Positions 25,840 to 33,447 of a stretch of DNA of 59,355 nt are shown here, in pieces. A program made the translations under genes and the position numbers. Positions within the stretch are counted from its first letter, which is position 1, and the number at the start of each line of letters is the position of its first letter. Below the pieces are notes generated by a model, which was not told the origin of the DNA, did no database searches, and saw nothing but the letters and a program-made list of their open reading frames with translations. Source of the DNA: Chromatiales bacterium (GTDB lineage: Bacteria > Pseudomonadota > Gammaproteobacteria > RBG-16-57-12); contig JALSJH010000080.1 in assembly GCA_026989455.1 (NCBI GenBank), positions 1 through 59,355 on the forward strand, in the 5' to 3' direction.

Positions 25840-27331
25840 CCTGACTCTCCCCAAGCAGACCATAACCAAAGACCGGGTCACGCCCAGCCACCCCGACATC
25901 CACCGCTTGATGCTGCAGTTGCGCAAGCAAATGTTGTTGACGTGCCACACTCGGTATATCTAGGCGATTCGCCAACAGCGCACTGACCACCGGTGCCGCG
26001 TAGGATGTACCACTGAACACGCCGTAACCACCTTGTTGATTGGCAGCCTTCACCTTTACACCCGGCGCTGAAAAATCCACATATTGACCCCGATTAGCAC
26101 GCCGATAGACGTGCCGACTGGCATCCACTGCGGTCACCGCAACGACCCCTGAATAAGCGGCCGGATAGAGTGGTGGCGCGGCGGGGCCATCATTACCTAC
26201 CGCAGCGACAACCACATGCCCTCGCGCCAGTGTTTTGCGCACGGCCACCTGTAACAGCACATTATGTGGCCCAGCCAGGCTCATATTAATAACCGGCACT
26301 CGCTGTTCAACCAGCCAGTTAAGTGCAGATGCCAAACTATCGGCACTGGCTTTAACACCGCCAGAAACACCCTCGGTAAACACCGCAGCACTATAGAGCG
26401 TGGCGTTCGGCAGCAACCCCTGTATAGCATCCGACTCCCCCACCAGCACCGAGGCGATACTGGTGCCATGAGCCATAGGTAGCTCACCGGCACCAATGAA
26501 TGATTGGTGGATAATATGGCTATTGCGTAACGCCTCATGTTCCCTATTCACCGCTGTATCGATCAGCCCGATAACGGGGCTATCTGAACTCAACTCTAAC
26601 AACGACTCTGCAGCCGGAAGAGAGCCACTCTCTGTGCTATCACGCATAGTCTCGTAAAGGTGATTATATTCATACAGGGCATTTTGATCACTCTGGCGCA
26701 AGCGTTCAATCGCCTCGCGCACCGAGAGATCTGCCGGTGTTTCGATCACCGCAATACTAATACCCAGCGCCCCGAGACTTTTTTTGCGCAACACTGCGAA
26801 ACCTAGCGCCTCAATCAACTCCAGAGAGGTATCATCAACATCAATAGCGAGGATCTCTTCGGTACGGACAACAAAGCCATAATGGTCAAGCTCTTCATCC
26901 ACCTCGTCAATCTCCTCATACTCCTCGTCTATTGAAAACTCCTCATCTTCGACCTCATCATAATCCTCGCCATCATCGCCATCATCGCCATCATCGCCAT
27001 CATCGCCATCCTCGCCATCCTCGCCATCATCGCCATCATCGCCATCATCGCCATCATCGCCATCATCGCCATCATCGCCATCATCGCCATCATCGCCATC
27101 ATCGCCATCATCGCCGTCCTCGCCATCATCAAAACCATCCTCCTCGGTCTCATCTTCCTCACCATCCAGGTCAAGCTCATCATCATAGTCTTCATCTGCG
27201 ATGGCCTCAGAGACAAAGATCGACAGCAGTGCTTCTGCCCGTGGCGCTGTCTGCATCACAGACTCATTCAACAGCAAAGTACTGCCGGCCACACCAAGCA
27301 AAACGCCCATTATTGCGGTTATTTTTTTCAT
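25826..27331 (-). CDS. S8 (subtilisin-like) serine protease with acidic DGD repeat
   Basis: The protein has about 501 residues. A signal or anchor segment occupies residues 3-23. Residues 67-122 are almost pure Asp/Gly/Glu repeats (about 18 units of three), flanked by more acidic sequence. The subtilase domain follows, with catalytic D258 (GLIDTAVN), H288 (AHGTSIASV) and S443 (GTSYAAPV) and an oxyanion Asn in AVGNDGP. The region between repeat and domain resembles a pro-peptide. The acidic stretch may bind calcium, which stabilises subtilases. I chose the ATG at 27331, which precedes the hydrophobic segment. It diverges from an ECF sigma/anti-sigma pair 0.5 kb away. Confidence 0.9.
   Translation of the reverse strand: MKKITAIMGVLLGVAGSTLLLNESVMQTAPRAEALLSIFVSEAIADEDYDDELDLDGEEDETEEDGFDDGEDGDDGDDGDDGDDGDDGDDGDDGDDGDDGDDGEDGEDGDDGDDGDDGDDGEDYDEVEDEEFSIDEEYEEIDEVDEELDHYGFVVRTEEILAIDVDDTSLELIEALGFAVLRKKSLGALGISIAVIETPADLSVREAIERLRQSDQNALYEYNHLYETMRDSTESGSLPAAESLLELSSDSPVIGLIDTAVNREHEALRNSHIIHQSFIGAGELPMAHGTSIASVLVGESDAIQGLLPNATLYSAAVFTEGVSGGVKASADSLASALNWLVEQRVPVINMSLAGPHNVLLQVAVRKTLARGHVVVAAVGNDGPAAPPLYPAAYSGVVAVTAVDASRHVYRRANRGQYVDFSAPGVKVKAANQQGGYGVFSGTSYAAPVVSALLANRLDIPSVARQQHLLAQLQHQAVDVGVAGRDPVFGYGLLGESQDVGK
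26965..27130. repeat. Nine-base tandem repeat coding for (D/E)DG units
   Basis: About 18 copies of a nine-base unit (GATGGCGAT on the coding, minus strand) are nearly identical, with a few C/A changes giving Glu in place of Asp. The low divergence suggests recent expansion by slippage, so copy number may vary between strains. The repeat stays in frame and lies inside the subtilase gene. Other frames read through it as His-His-Arg or Met-Ala-Met repeats and are not genes. Confidence 0.95.
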
Positions 27332-27386
27332 ATCACTCTTCAAAGACACTCGAATTGCTTGGCTTGCTTTTTCTCTACCCACTCAA

Positions 27387-27435
27387 TTAAGGAGGCTCTG
27401 ATTAAGTCTGGATGACTTAATCAGAGTCTCCTTAA
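27387..27435. repeat. CTCTGAT inverted-repeat element, copy 2
   Basis: This 49-base element has 20-base arms beginning TTAAGGAGGCTCTGATTAAG that match with one mismatch, and a loop of TCTGGATGA. TTAA lies at each outer edge. It is the most perfect copy in the window. It lies upstream of the subtilase start in the sigma/protease intergenic region. Confidence 0.9.
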
Positions 27436-27511
27436 GGTTGAAGCAGCACTCTTAAATAGATATTAAAAAGATAAAATAAGGCATTGGTATGACGTAAAAT
27501 AGATTCAACTC

Positions 27512-27560
27512 GTATGGAAACTCTGATTAAGTCTGGGTGAGTTGATCAGAGCTTCCGTAT
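27512..27560. repeat. CTCTGAT inverted-repeat element, copy 3
   Basis: The arms are GTATGGAAACTCTGATTAAG and its imperfect partner ending CAGAGCTTCCGTAT; the loop is TCTGGGTGA. TA is present at both outer ends. Copy 4, 84 bases downstream, is its reverse complement, including the loop. Confidence 0.85.
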
Positions 27561-27644
27561 GGAATCATTTATAAGCCGTGCTCACTAAAACCCGACTACC
27601 CAGTCAAGCATAGACCTTCATACAAAAAGTTTCATTTAGACCGA

Positions 27645-27687
27645 GAACGCTCTGATCAACTCACCCAGACTTAATCAGAGGCTTCCT
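27645..27687. repeat. CTCTGAT inverted-repeat element, copy 4
   Basis: The arms are GCTCTGATCAAC and TTAATCAGAG around the loop TCACCCAGAC, which is the complement of the copy 3 loop. Copies 3 and 4 therefore form a large inverted pair around 27561-27644. The right end has TTCCTA; the left end is degraded. It lies about 120 bases before the ECF sigma start. Confidence 0.82.
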
Positions 27688-27763
27688 AAAGATCACGTAT
27701 ATGCGCTATAACAACGAGCACCGGCCGATTTTATTCCCGCTGGAAAAAAATTTTCATTCTTGT

Positions 27764-27790
27764 GGAATAAATAACAACCCAGACCGTTAT
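27764..27790 (+). promoter_or_regulatory. Candidate ECF-type promoter before sigma gene
   Basis: GGAAT at 27764-27768 and CGTTAT at 27785-27790 are separated by 16 bases, matching the GGAA(T/C)-N16-CGTT pattern of many autoregulated ECF promoters. If used, transcription would start only a few bases before the ATG at 27804, giving a very short leader that still includes much of AGGA. This tight spacing lowers my confidence. Confidence 0.4.
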
Positions 27791-27803
27791 CCTAGGAATG
27801 AAG

Positions 27804-28310
27804 ATGAATAGAGATGAGAGTGACCTCAGACACGAGATTGTCGCACTGATTCCACGATTGCGCCGTTTTGGTTTGACGCTAACCGGAAACTCTCATGACA
27901 GTGATGACTTGGTGCAGAGCGCAATTGAGCGCGCCCTGAAAAGTCTGAAGAGCTGGGAGCGAGGAACACGTCTGGATAGCTGGATGTTTCGAATCACACA
28001 AAACCTGTGGATCGATCAGTGCCGAGCCAACCAACGCCGTGATACCAGCACATCGGTCGATGAACTGCATGATTTAAGCGGTGAAGATGGCCGAAAAGTA
28101 ACAGAGGATCAACTGATGGTGCGTAAAGCGGAGATAGCAATTAGTAAATTACCGGAAGAGCAGCGCAATATTGTGGCCCTAGTATTGGTTGACGGCCTCT
28201 CTTACCGCGAAGCATCACACATTCTGGAGGTTCCCATGGGCACCGTAATGAGTCGCTTGGCTCGTGCCCGCAAGACATTGGCAGATCAACTACTGCCCGG
28301 AGGTGAGTAA
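27804..28310 (+). CDS. ECF RNA polymerase sigma factor
   Basis: The protein has 168 residues. Region 2 spans about residues 10-80 (LRRFGLTLTGNSHDSDDLVQSAIERAL, then DSWMFRITQNLWIDQCRANQRR). Region 4 spans about 115-165 (LPEEQRNIVALVLVDGLSYREASHIL, then VPMGTVMSRLARARKTL). Layout and motifs are those of ECF factors. I chose the second ATG at 27804 because AGGA lies 6 bases upstream; the first ATG at 27798 has no space for a site. Its stop shares one base with the start of the anti-sigma gene, so the pair is co-translated. A GGAAT/CGTTAT promoter candidate upstream suggests autoregulation. Confidence 0.92.
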   Translation: MNRDESDLRHEIVALIPRLRRFGLTLTGNSHDSDDLVQSAIERALKSLKSWERGTRLDSWMFRITQNLWIDQCRANQRRDTSTSVDELHDLSGEDGRKVTEDQLMVRKAEIAISKLPEEQRNIVALVLVDGLSYREASHILEVPMGTVMSRLARARKTLADQLLPGGE

Positions 28311-29083
28311 TGCCGGTATCTGAACATAATAATATTGATGATAAAATGCTGATAGCCTTTCTGGATAATGAGCTATCAAATGAGCAGATGGCTTGGGTAG
28401 AGCAAGCGATAAACGACGATAGCGCACTGGCCGCCAGAGCAGAAACCTTGGCGCTGGCTGACGACTTAGCATCACAAGCCTATCAACATGTCATGCATGA
28501 GCCAACACCTCAGCATTTAATCGATACTGTATGGCAAAAGAGTGCTGATCAATCGCGCACTAACGTGGTCAGCCTGGCCAGTCGTCGACGTTTTTCAGGC
28601 TTGCTACCCTTGGCAACCGCCGCTTCGTTAGCACTGGTAGTGGGCGCAATACTCGGGCCACAACTCACCAACGATGAGATTGGCAGCCATCAGTTAGCAC
28701 AAACAGAGCAAGGCTCCCTCAGCGTGCAAAACCCCTTATACATTGCCCTAGAGAAGACCCCCAGCCTACAACACTTCGAAGTTGAAAGTGGCTATACCAT
28801 TCTACCGGTAATGAGTTTTCAGGCTGTTGATGGTCGCTATTGCCGCGAGTTCCAAGTCAACAAAGAGAAAAGCATATCTGTGGGCGTAGCCTGTAAACAA
28901 GATGGCAGCTGGAATACTGAAATTCTATTGGCCGCTGACCACCACCCAGCAGATCAGCAAAACTATCAACCCGCCTCAGGGTATAGCCAAGTCGCGCTGG
29001 ATGCCGTGCTTGATGACCTATGGAGCGGTATCGCCTTCGATCAAACAGAAGAGCAAGCCCTTATCCAGAAGGCTTGGCACTAA
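28310..29083 (+). CDS. Membrane anti-sigma factor
   Basis: The protein has 257 residues. The N-terminal 75 residues (DDKMLIAFLDNELSNEQMAWVEQAI) follow the anti-sigma pattern in which a small cytoplasmic helical domain grips the sigma factor. I do not see the H-x3-C-x2-C zinc motif of ZAS domains. One membrane span follows near residues 100-120 (FSGLLPLATAASLALVVGAI), then a periplasmic domain of about 135 residues with two Cys. Start and sigma stop overlap in TAATG. Release would need cleavage or a conformational change outside the membrane; the secreted subtilase encoded divergently is a candidate actor, which is inference. Confidence 0.85.
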   Translation: MPVSEHNNIDDKMLIAFLDNELSNEQMAWVEQAINDDSALAARAETLALADDLASQAYQHVMHEPTPQHLIDTVWQKSADQSRTNVVSLASRRRFSGLLPLATAASLALVVGAILGPQLTNDEIGSHQLAQTEQGSLSVQNPLYIALEKTPSLQHFEVESGYTILPVMSFQAVDGRYCREFQVNKEKSISVGVACKQDGSWNTEILLAADHHPADQQNYQPASGYSQVALDAVLDDLWSGIAFDQTEEQALIQKAWH

Positions 29084-29243
29084 CCCGAGGACCTGGGGTG
29101 CCCTTGGGTAAAAATATGATTGCCGCCTTCGCCGCAATCAGATATAAACCCACCTTATAGCCTTCATATCAATTATCTATTGAAAGGCGAGCGCATGCTG
29201 GACGCTAATTGGCTGAGTGTGTTGATAATGAATGGAGAGCCAC

Positions 29244-29630
29244 ATGACATCCTTTAACATTAGGCCTGATGATGCGGGCATTCGAAACCTGCGAAATGAA
29301 AACCTCAAGCCTCACACCACCAAAGCCACAACCGCCGTTGACCCTTATCCGAAAGTTAATCCGGTAAAAATAGGTTTTCAAGAGAGCGTACTGCGCGAAG
29401 AGATCGCCCTGAGGGGATACCCAGAAAAAGAGAAAGAACAGGCACCGGCGGCACCCCAAGTGGAAAACAAGGATCGCCGCAGTGATCGGCGACAGCAACA
29501 AGTACCGGTCATTCTCGACACCCGAAGTGGCCGCGAACGACGCCAGTTAAGTAACAATATTGACACGCCAAGTGCTAACAGTACCGATCAAGAGGGTCAC
29601 AAAAAGGTGGGGATTGACCTGTATACCTGA
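29244..29630 (+). CDS. Small basic protein with DRR motifs, unknown
   Basis: The protein has about 128 residues, is hydrophilic, and has no signal peptide or membrane span. It has a Pro/Lys-rich middle and a C-terminal block DRRSDRRQQQVPVILDTRSGRERRQL. I have seen this DRR-x-DRRQ...PV-L-DTRSGR-RR pattern at the ends of uncharacterised gammaproteobacterial proteins, but its role is unknown to me. The ATG at 29244 has GGAGAG 5 bases upstream, which favours it over the ATG at 29232. It stands alone between the anti-sigma gene and the convergent nfeD-type gene. Nothing else is evident in the 160 bases before it. Confidence 0.65.
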   Translation: MTSFNIRPDDAGIRNLRNENLKPHTTKATTAVDPYPKVNPVKIGFQESVLREEIALRGYPEKEKEQAPAAPQVENKDRRSDRRQQQVPVILDTRSGRERRQLSNNIDTPSANSTDQEGHKKVGIDLYT

Positions 29631-29646
29631 TAACCCGCAAACAACA

Positions 29647-30081
29647 TCACTTTTGAATATAAGCTACATTATTTTTTAACCTCTCAACCATCACCTCATC
29701 GCCCTCGGCAATGTCACTCTCTCCTCTATTTTCGAACACCCAGGTGGTGCCTTTATACTCCAAGCGCAACTCCCCATCATTTTTAACGATTTTACCTAAC
29801 TCCCCTACTTGCATCGTCTCTAGGAGTAAATCATCTTTATTCATCGAGTTTATAAAGAGAGGCCGTAGAGTGAAGGTTAAAATACCGCCCAATAACATGG
29901 CACTTAATAGTTGAAATTCACCGGCACTCCACCCTATAAAAAAGCCACTGATGCCAATAACAACGAAACCTATCCCAAAAAAAAGGATCACAAAAGCGCC
30001 CGTCATCAATTCAGCAGCCAACAGCAACAAGCCTATGGTAATCATCAGCCAGGCAGGAATTTCCGCTAATAAGTTTTCCAT
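29647..30081 (-). CDS. NfeD family membrane protein
   Basis: The protein has 144 residues. Two or three membrane helices in the first 75 residues (WLMITIGLLLLAAELMTG, VILFFGIGFVVIGISGFFIG) are followed by a C-terminal OB-fold domain of about 60 residues (VGELGKIVKNDGELRLEYKGTTWV). This is the short NfeD type without the ClpP-like protease domain. Its start shares one base with the stop of the SPFH gene (TAATG). NfeD and SPFH proteins form membrane microdomain complexes; in E. coli the pair is YbbK (QmcA) and YbbL-type NfeD, with proposed roles in membrane quality control. Confidence 0.9.
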   Translation of the reverse strand: MENLLAEIPAWLMITIGLLLLAAELMTGAFVILFFGIGFVVIGISGFFIGWSAGEFQLLSAMLLGGILTFTLRPLFINSMNKDDLLLETMQVGELGKIVKNDGELRLEYKGTTWVFENRGESDIAEGDEVMVERLKNNVAYIQK

Positions 30082-30995
30082 TAACTACTCCCTGTATTCT
30101 TTTGTCCAAACAGAGTAGCAAAAGCCGTCAAAGAACCCACCATTTCAGCCGTCTCTACGGGGACAACCACTTTATTTGCCGAATCGCTGCTCGCCAAACC
30201 GGCAAAAGCCGCAATCCGGTCTTTAGCCAGCAAGAAACTCGCAGCATCTTTATTTTCTAACATCGCCTCATTGATCAGCGCGATCGACCTTTGATCCCCG
30301 GTCGCAAGTTGCTCCTTTTCATAACGCTGGGCATCGGCCATTCGCTCAAGCGCTTCTGCTTGTTTAAAGGCTTGTTGACGCTCACCCTCCGCCTGCAAAA
30401 TAAGGGCATTTTTATCCCCTTCTGCTTCTGTTTCAGTGGCTCGTCGACGGCGCTCAGCCTCCATTTGCAGCTCCATCGCAGTCTGCACCGCCTTTGGCAC
30501 TGAAATGTCTGCCACTTCAACACGCGTGACTTTAGCCCCCCAAGTACCACTGGCTAAATCTAAGGCGCTCAGTAATACCGCATTAAGGTCGGCCCGTGAG
30601 CTGAGTGTTTCATCTAACTCCATACGGCCAATTTGAGCGCGTAACGTGGTTTGAGCCAGTTGCGCAATGGCCACTTTTAAATCTCTAATTTCATAGGTCG
30701 CTTGCCTGGCATCGTTAATTCTAATAAATACCACCGCATCAATCTGAATACTCACGTTATCTTTAGTAATCACCGCTTGACGAGTCACATCAATAATCTG
30801 CTCTTGGGTACTAAAACTAGAGCGCTTCCGATCAATAAAGGGAATAATGAAATTAATACCCGCACCCAGTGTTCGGTGGTACTTCCCCAGACGCTCAAGA
30901 ACCCAGAGCTCTGCCTGAGGCACGATCTTTATCGCGAGCACAAAATAAATCAAAACGACTGCTGATAAGGAACCCGCAAACCATAAAAACTCCAT
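30081..30995 (-). CDS. SPFH/Band 7 membrane protein (QmcA/paraslipin type)
   Basis: The protein has 304 residues. One N-terminal membrane segment (SLSAVVLIYFVLAIKIV) is followed by the SPFH domain (VPQAELWVLERLGKYHRTLGAGINFIIPFID near residues 25-55). A long helix rich in Glu, Arg and Ala runs from about 185 to 250 (MELQMEAERRRRATETEAEGDK), and a hydrophobic tail follows. This matches paraslipin and QmcA. It assembles into large rings on the membrane and is thought to scaffold proteases or NfeD. It is co-translated with the nfeD gene. Confidence 0.92.
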   Translation of the reverse strand: MEFLWFAGSLSAVVLIYFVLAIKIVPQAELWVLERLGKYHRTLGAGINFIIPFIDRKRSSFSTQEQIIDVTRQAVITKDNVSIQIDAVVFIRINDARQATYEIRDLKVAIAQLAQTTLRAQIGRMELDETLSSRADLNAVLLSALDLASGTWGAKVTRVEVADISVPKAVQTAMELQMEAERRRRATETEAEGDKNALILQAEGERQQAFKQAEALERMADAQRYEKEQLATGDQRSIALINEAMLENKDAASFLLAKDRIAAFAGLASSDSANKVVVPVETAEMVGSLTAFATLFGQKNTGSS

Positions 30996-31185
30996 ATTCC
31001 CACCCCTTTAGGTATCTTCATAATCAATTAACTATGAATGACTGGGTTAATACAATACAACCCTCGCCACGGCTAAAAAACCCAAATCGGGCGAGTGGTT
31101 AATACCCGCACTAAGTGGTTGCTATATCCATTAAACTGAGAGAAAACCGGGCTAAAATCCGCTTACCCGATTAAAAACAGGTTAA

Positions 31186-31629
31186 TTAGAGCCCCGCCTG
31201 CCTTGCTGAAACGGATTGATCCCGCTCCTCATTTGCATCGTCGACAACTTTTTCTGGTTTTTTTGGCGGCGGCTCGCCTTCTGCCTCTTCATGGGACTTC
31301 TCTACCGCTTGCGGTAATGCGGCCGCCGGCTGCTGAGTTATATTCGGCGGCTGCACAACTTGAAGGGTGGTTTCACAATCGGTTAACTGCTGGGCACCCT
31401 GGGCAAGATGGTGGTATACCTCGCGGTAGTTTTCATTCATTCGTTCAATAAGTTGTGCCGTTCCCTGAAAATGAGCGGTCACACTCTCGCGATACTCTGC
31501 CAACGCTTGCTCGGCTTTTTCCAATCGCTGCTGATTCACTTTTTTTTCCTTCCCTTCTCCGCTACTAAAGCGGCCGATGAAAAACCCGATAATCACTGCA
31601 ATCACTCCAATAGCAATTTCCACCAGCAT
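31186..31629 (-). CDS. zapG: ZapG/YhcB family membrane protein (DUF1043)
   Basis: The protein has 147 residues. One N-terminal membrane span (EIAIGVIAVIIGFFIGRFSSG) is followed by a coiled coil near residues 30-90 (RLEKAEQALAEYRESVTAHF, then TAQLIERMNENYREVYHHLA), which is the family core. The C-terminal third is disordered and rich in Pro, Glu and Lys. YhcB/ZapG links cell division with elongation and envelope synthesis in E. coli. I chose the ATG at 31629, with GGAGGGA just upstream; longer forms would overlap the PilZ gene. It lies 14 bases after the PilZ stop. Confidence 0.88.
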   Translation of the reverse strand: MLVEIAIGVIAVIIGFFIGRFSSGEGKEKKVNQQRLEKAEQALAEYRESVTAHFQGTAQLIERMNENYREVYHHLAQGAQQLTDCETTLQVVQPPNITQQPAAALPQAVEKSHEEAEGEPPPKKPEKVVDDANEERDQSVSARQAGL

Positions 31630-31642
31630 AACTTCCCTCCTG

Positions 31643-32299
31643 TTAACGCGCGGTAACGCGTGAAATACTATCTTGAATAAAGCGGGCAATAAATAGCTGC
31701 GCCGCCTCGTCCAGATGGTCAAATTCAACACCATGATGAAAGGTGGTCGCAACCCCCATTGCATCGGGGTACTGCTCACACACATGACGAACAACACAGG
31801 GTAGCGACAGGGTTTCACCTGCCCCCCCTATGTCGGGCATTTCAATAACAAAATGATCCCCGCGCCCGCCTAGGCAGCTCGATGAGATAAAACGAGCACC
31901 TTGCGTGCTGATATCCGCCATTGTCACTGAAAGCGACTGCTCACCCTCACGAATATTCAGACGCATCACCGGCCCTTCAATAGGGACCCGACTGGCTCGC
32001 CGCGCAGATAACCCCTGAACGCCTTTGGGGTACGCCAAGTGCAGATAGTGGTATGGCTTATCGCACACAAAGGTTACCTCGCTGTAAAAAGCATAACTTT
32101 TGTCACTTCCCAGATAGCGCACCGCCAGCTTATCACCCTCTTTAAGTGCTTGAATGCTGTCATCACCGTATGCGGGTGTAACCATCAAGCTTTTATCCGT
32201 AACATAACCAATCAGCTCAACCAAGTAACATGAATCACCGTTCTCTGGCTCAATTTTGAGGCTGGCACCCACCATCAGATTTAATGCACGTGATAGCAT
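31643..32299 (-). CDS. PilZ domain protein with YcgR-like N-terminus
   Basis: The protein has 218 residues. Residues 10-95 form a YcgR-N-type beta domain. The PilZ c-di-GMP site follows: RRASRVPI near residue 100 (an RxxxR motif) and ADISTQGARFISSS near 128 (D/N-x-S-x-x-G). A strand-rich tail completes the domain. It should bind c-di-GMP in the cytoplasm and act as a flagellar brake or a regulator of surface structures. No flagellar genes are in the window. It is upstream of zapG in the same direction. A diguanylate cyclase is encoded at 49382. Confidence 0.9.
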   Translation of the reverse strand: MLSRALNLMVGASLKIEPENGDSCYLVELIGYVTDKSLMVTPAYGDDSIQALKEGDKLAVRYLGSDKSYAFYSEVTFVCDKPYHYLHLAYPKGVQGLSARRASRVPIEGPVMRLNIREGEQSLSVTMADISTQGARFISSSCLGGRGDHFVIEMPDIGGAGETLSLPCVVRHVCEQYPDAMGVATTFHHGVEFDHLDEAAQLFIARFIQDSISRVTAR

Positions 32300-32332
32300 A
32301 ATATTTCCTTTTGTCCGTTCACTTTCTTGCGA

Positions 32333-32360
32333 TTAAGGACGCTCTGAAAAAGTCATGATA
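32333..32360 (+). repeat. Half copy of CTCTGAT inverted-repeat element
   Basis: TTAAGGACGCTCTGAAAAAG followed by TCATGATA matches the left half of the long form (TTAAGGAAGCTCTGATCAAG followed by TCATGAAT) at most positions, but no right arm follows. It lies in the divergent promoter region between the PilZ and HIT genes. It is probably a decayed element. Confidence 0.5.
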
Positions 32361-32402
32361 AAATAGCACCCATCACTAATTAACAATAAAAACAGGCACC
32401 CC

Positions 32403-32825
32403 ATGTTTCAACTTGATCCAAGGTTTAATAACGATTGTACTGTCATTGGGCGCTTTAAGCTCAGTTTATTACTGCTGATGAATGATGCCAATTATCCTTG
32501 GTTTATCCTCGTACCTCGAGAGGCCAATATACGGGAAATATACCAACTCAGCGATCAACAGCAGCAGCAACTTACCCGTGAATCCTGCCAACTTTCTAGA
32601 GCGCTGGCTGCCACATTCAATGGTGATAAAATCAACATCGCATCCCTAGGCAATATCGTCGAGCAACTCCATATTCACCATGTGGTGCGCTACCAAAACG
32701 ACCCCTCCTGGCCTGCACCCATTTGGGGGCGGCATAAGGCGCTGCCCTATACTGCGGAAGAGCAAAGAGTCGTCACTCAGCAACTCATTCATGCGCTGGA
32801 CAGCCACTTTGTCCCCGCAGGCTAA
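32403..32825 (+). CDS. HIT domain protein
   Basis: The protein has 140 residues of the histidine triad fold. The triad region is QLHIHHVVRYQNDPSWPAPIWG with His at positions 90, 92 and 93. Downstream residues differ from the HxHxHxx form of classic HINT proteins: after H92-H93 comes V-V-R. This variant is typical of a proteobacterial HIT subgroup. These proteins hydrolyse or transfer nucleotide phosphates; the substrate is unknown. The next gene (YcgN type) starts one base after its stop, so the two form an operon. Confidence 0.85.
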   Translation: MFQLDPRFNNDCTVIGRFKLSLLLLMNDANYPWFILVPREANIREIYQLSDQQQQQLTRESCQLSRALAATFNGDKINIASLGNIVEQLHIHHVVRYQNDPSWPAPIWGRHKALPYTAEEQRVVTQQLIHALDSHFVPAG

Positions 32826-32826
32826 A

Positions 32827-33303
32827 ATGAACACCTCCCTCCACTTTTGGCTAACCACGCCCCTTAAAGAGATGAGTAACGCACAGTGGGAGCAGCTGTG
32901 TGATGGCTGCGGCCTCTGCTGCCTTAATAAGCTTGAGGATGAGGATAGCGGTGAAATCTTCCTGACCCGCATTGCCTGTGATCTATTAGACAAGTGTAGC
33001 GCCCAGTGCAGTGATTATGAAAATCGTTTTTCATTAGCCCCTGATTGCACCCAACTTACGCCGAAAATTGCTGAAACCGCAAGCTGGTTACCCAGCACCT
33101 GTGCCTATAAGCGGTTGGCAGAGGGTAAACCACTGTTAGCATGGCATCCACTCATCAGCGGCGAATGTGATAGCCCGCAAAAGGCCAACATTTCGGTTCG
33201 CGGCAAGGTGATTCATGAGCGTGAGGTGGGTGAGCGGGAGTATGCCGATTTCATTCTTACAGAAGAGGAATTAAAGCTGCACAGAGCAGAATTCCCCTGT
33301 TAA
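32827..33303 (+). CDS. YcgN family cysteine cluster protein
   Basis: The protein has 158 residues with a zinc- or iron-binding-type cysteine cluster: WEQLCDGCGLCCLNKLEDED near residues 22-41, TRIACDLLDKCSAQCSDYENR near 47-67, and CTQL, TCAYK and GECDS later. The pattern matches the YcgN family (UPF0260), whose function is unknown. The start is the ATG at 32827, directly after the HIT gene stop. The C-terminal end carries another Cys. Confidence 0.9.
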   Translation: MNTSLHFWLTTPLKEMSNAQWEQLCDGCGLCCLNKLEDEDSGEIFLTRIACDLLDKCSAQCSDYENRFSLAPDCTQLTPKIAETASWLPSTCAYKRLAEGKPLLAWHPLISGECDSPQKANISVRGKVIHEREVGEREYADFILTEEELKLHRAEFPC

Positions 33304-33333
33304 GATAGCGAAAGGAATTGTTAGGAGAGAGAC

Positions 33334-33447
33334 ATGGGCGCATTCATTGAACTATTCATCATCTTTGGGCTTTTAGGCTTAGTCTACTGGGCAATTGCAC
33401 GTAAAAAGCCGGATCGTAGTAAAGGTGACAAGCGCAACCCAGACTAG
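33334..33447 (+). CDS. Small single-span membrane peptide, 37 residues
   Basis: A short frame begins with ATG at 33334, preceded by TAGGAGAGAGAC, a good ribosome site. It encodes one hydrophobic span (IELFIIFGLLGLVYWAIA) and a strongly basic, hydrophilic tail (RKKPDRSKGDKRNPD). It lies 30 bases after the YcgN-type gene in the same direction and is probably the third gene of that operon. The downstream repeat element begins at its stop codon. I recognise no family, but signal and composition look like a real small membrane protein. Confidence 0.6.
   Translation: MGAFIELFIIFGLLGLVYWAIARKKPDRSKGDKRNPD

Noticed and set aside
26965-27130. Possible CRISPR or satellite array
   Set aside because: The unit is nine bases, has no spacers and codes for acidic residues in frame with a full protease gene.
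26929-27390. Long frames rich in His-His-Arg (plus strand) and Met-Ala-Met (minus strand)
   Set aside because: They are other-frame readings of the nine-base repeat inside the subtilase gene, with no ribosome site and no complexity.
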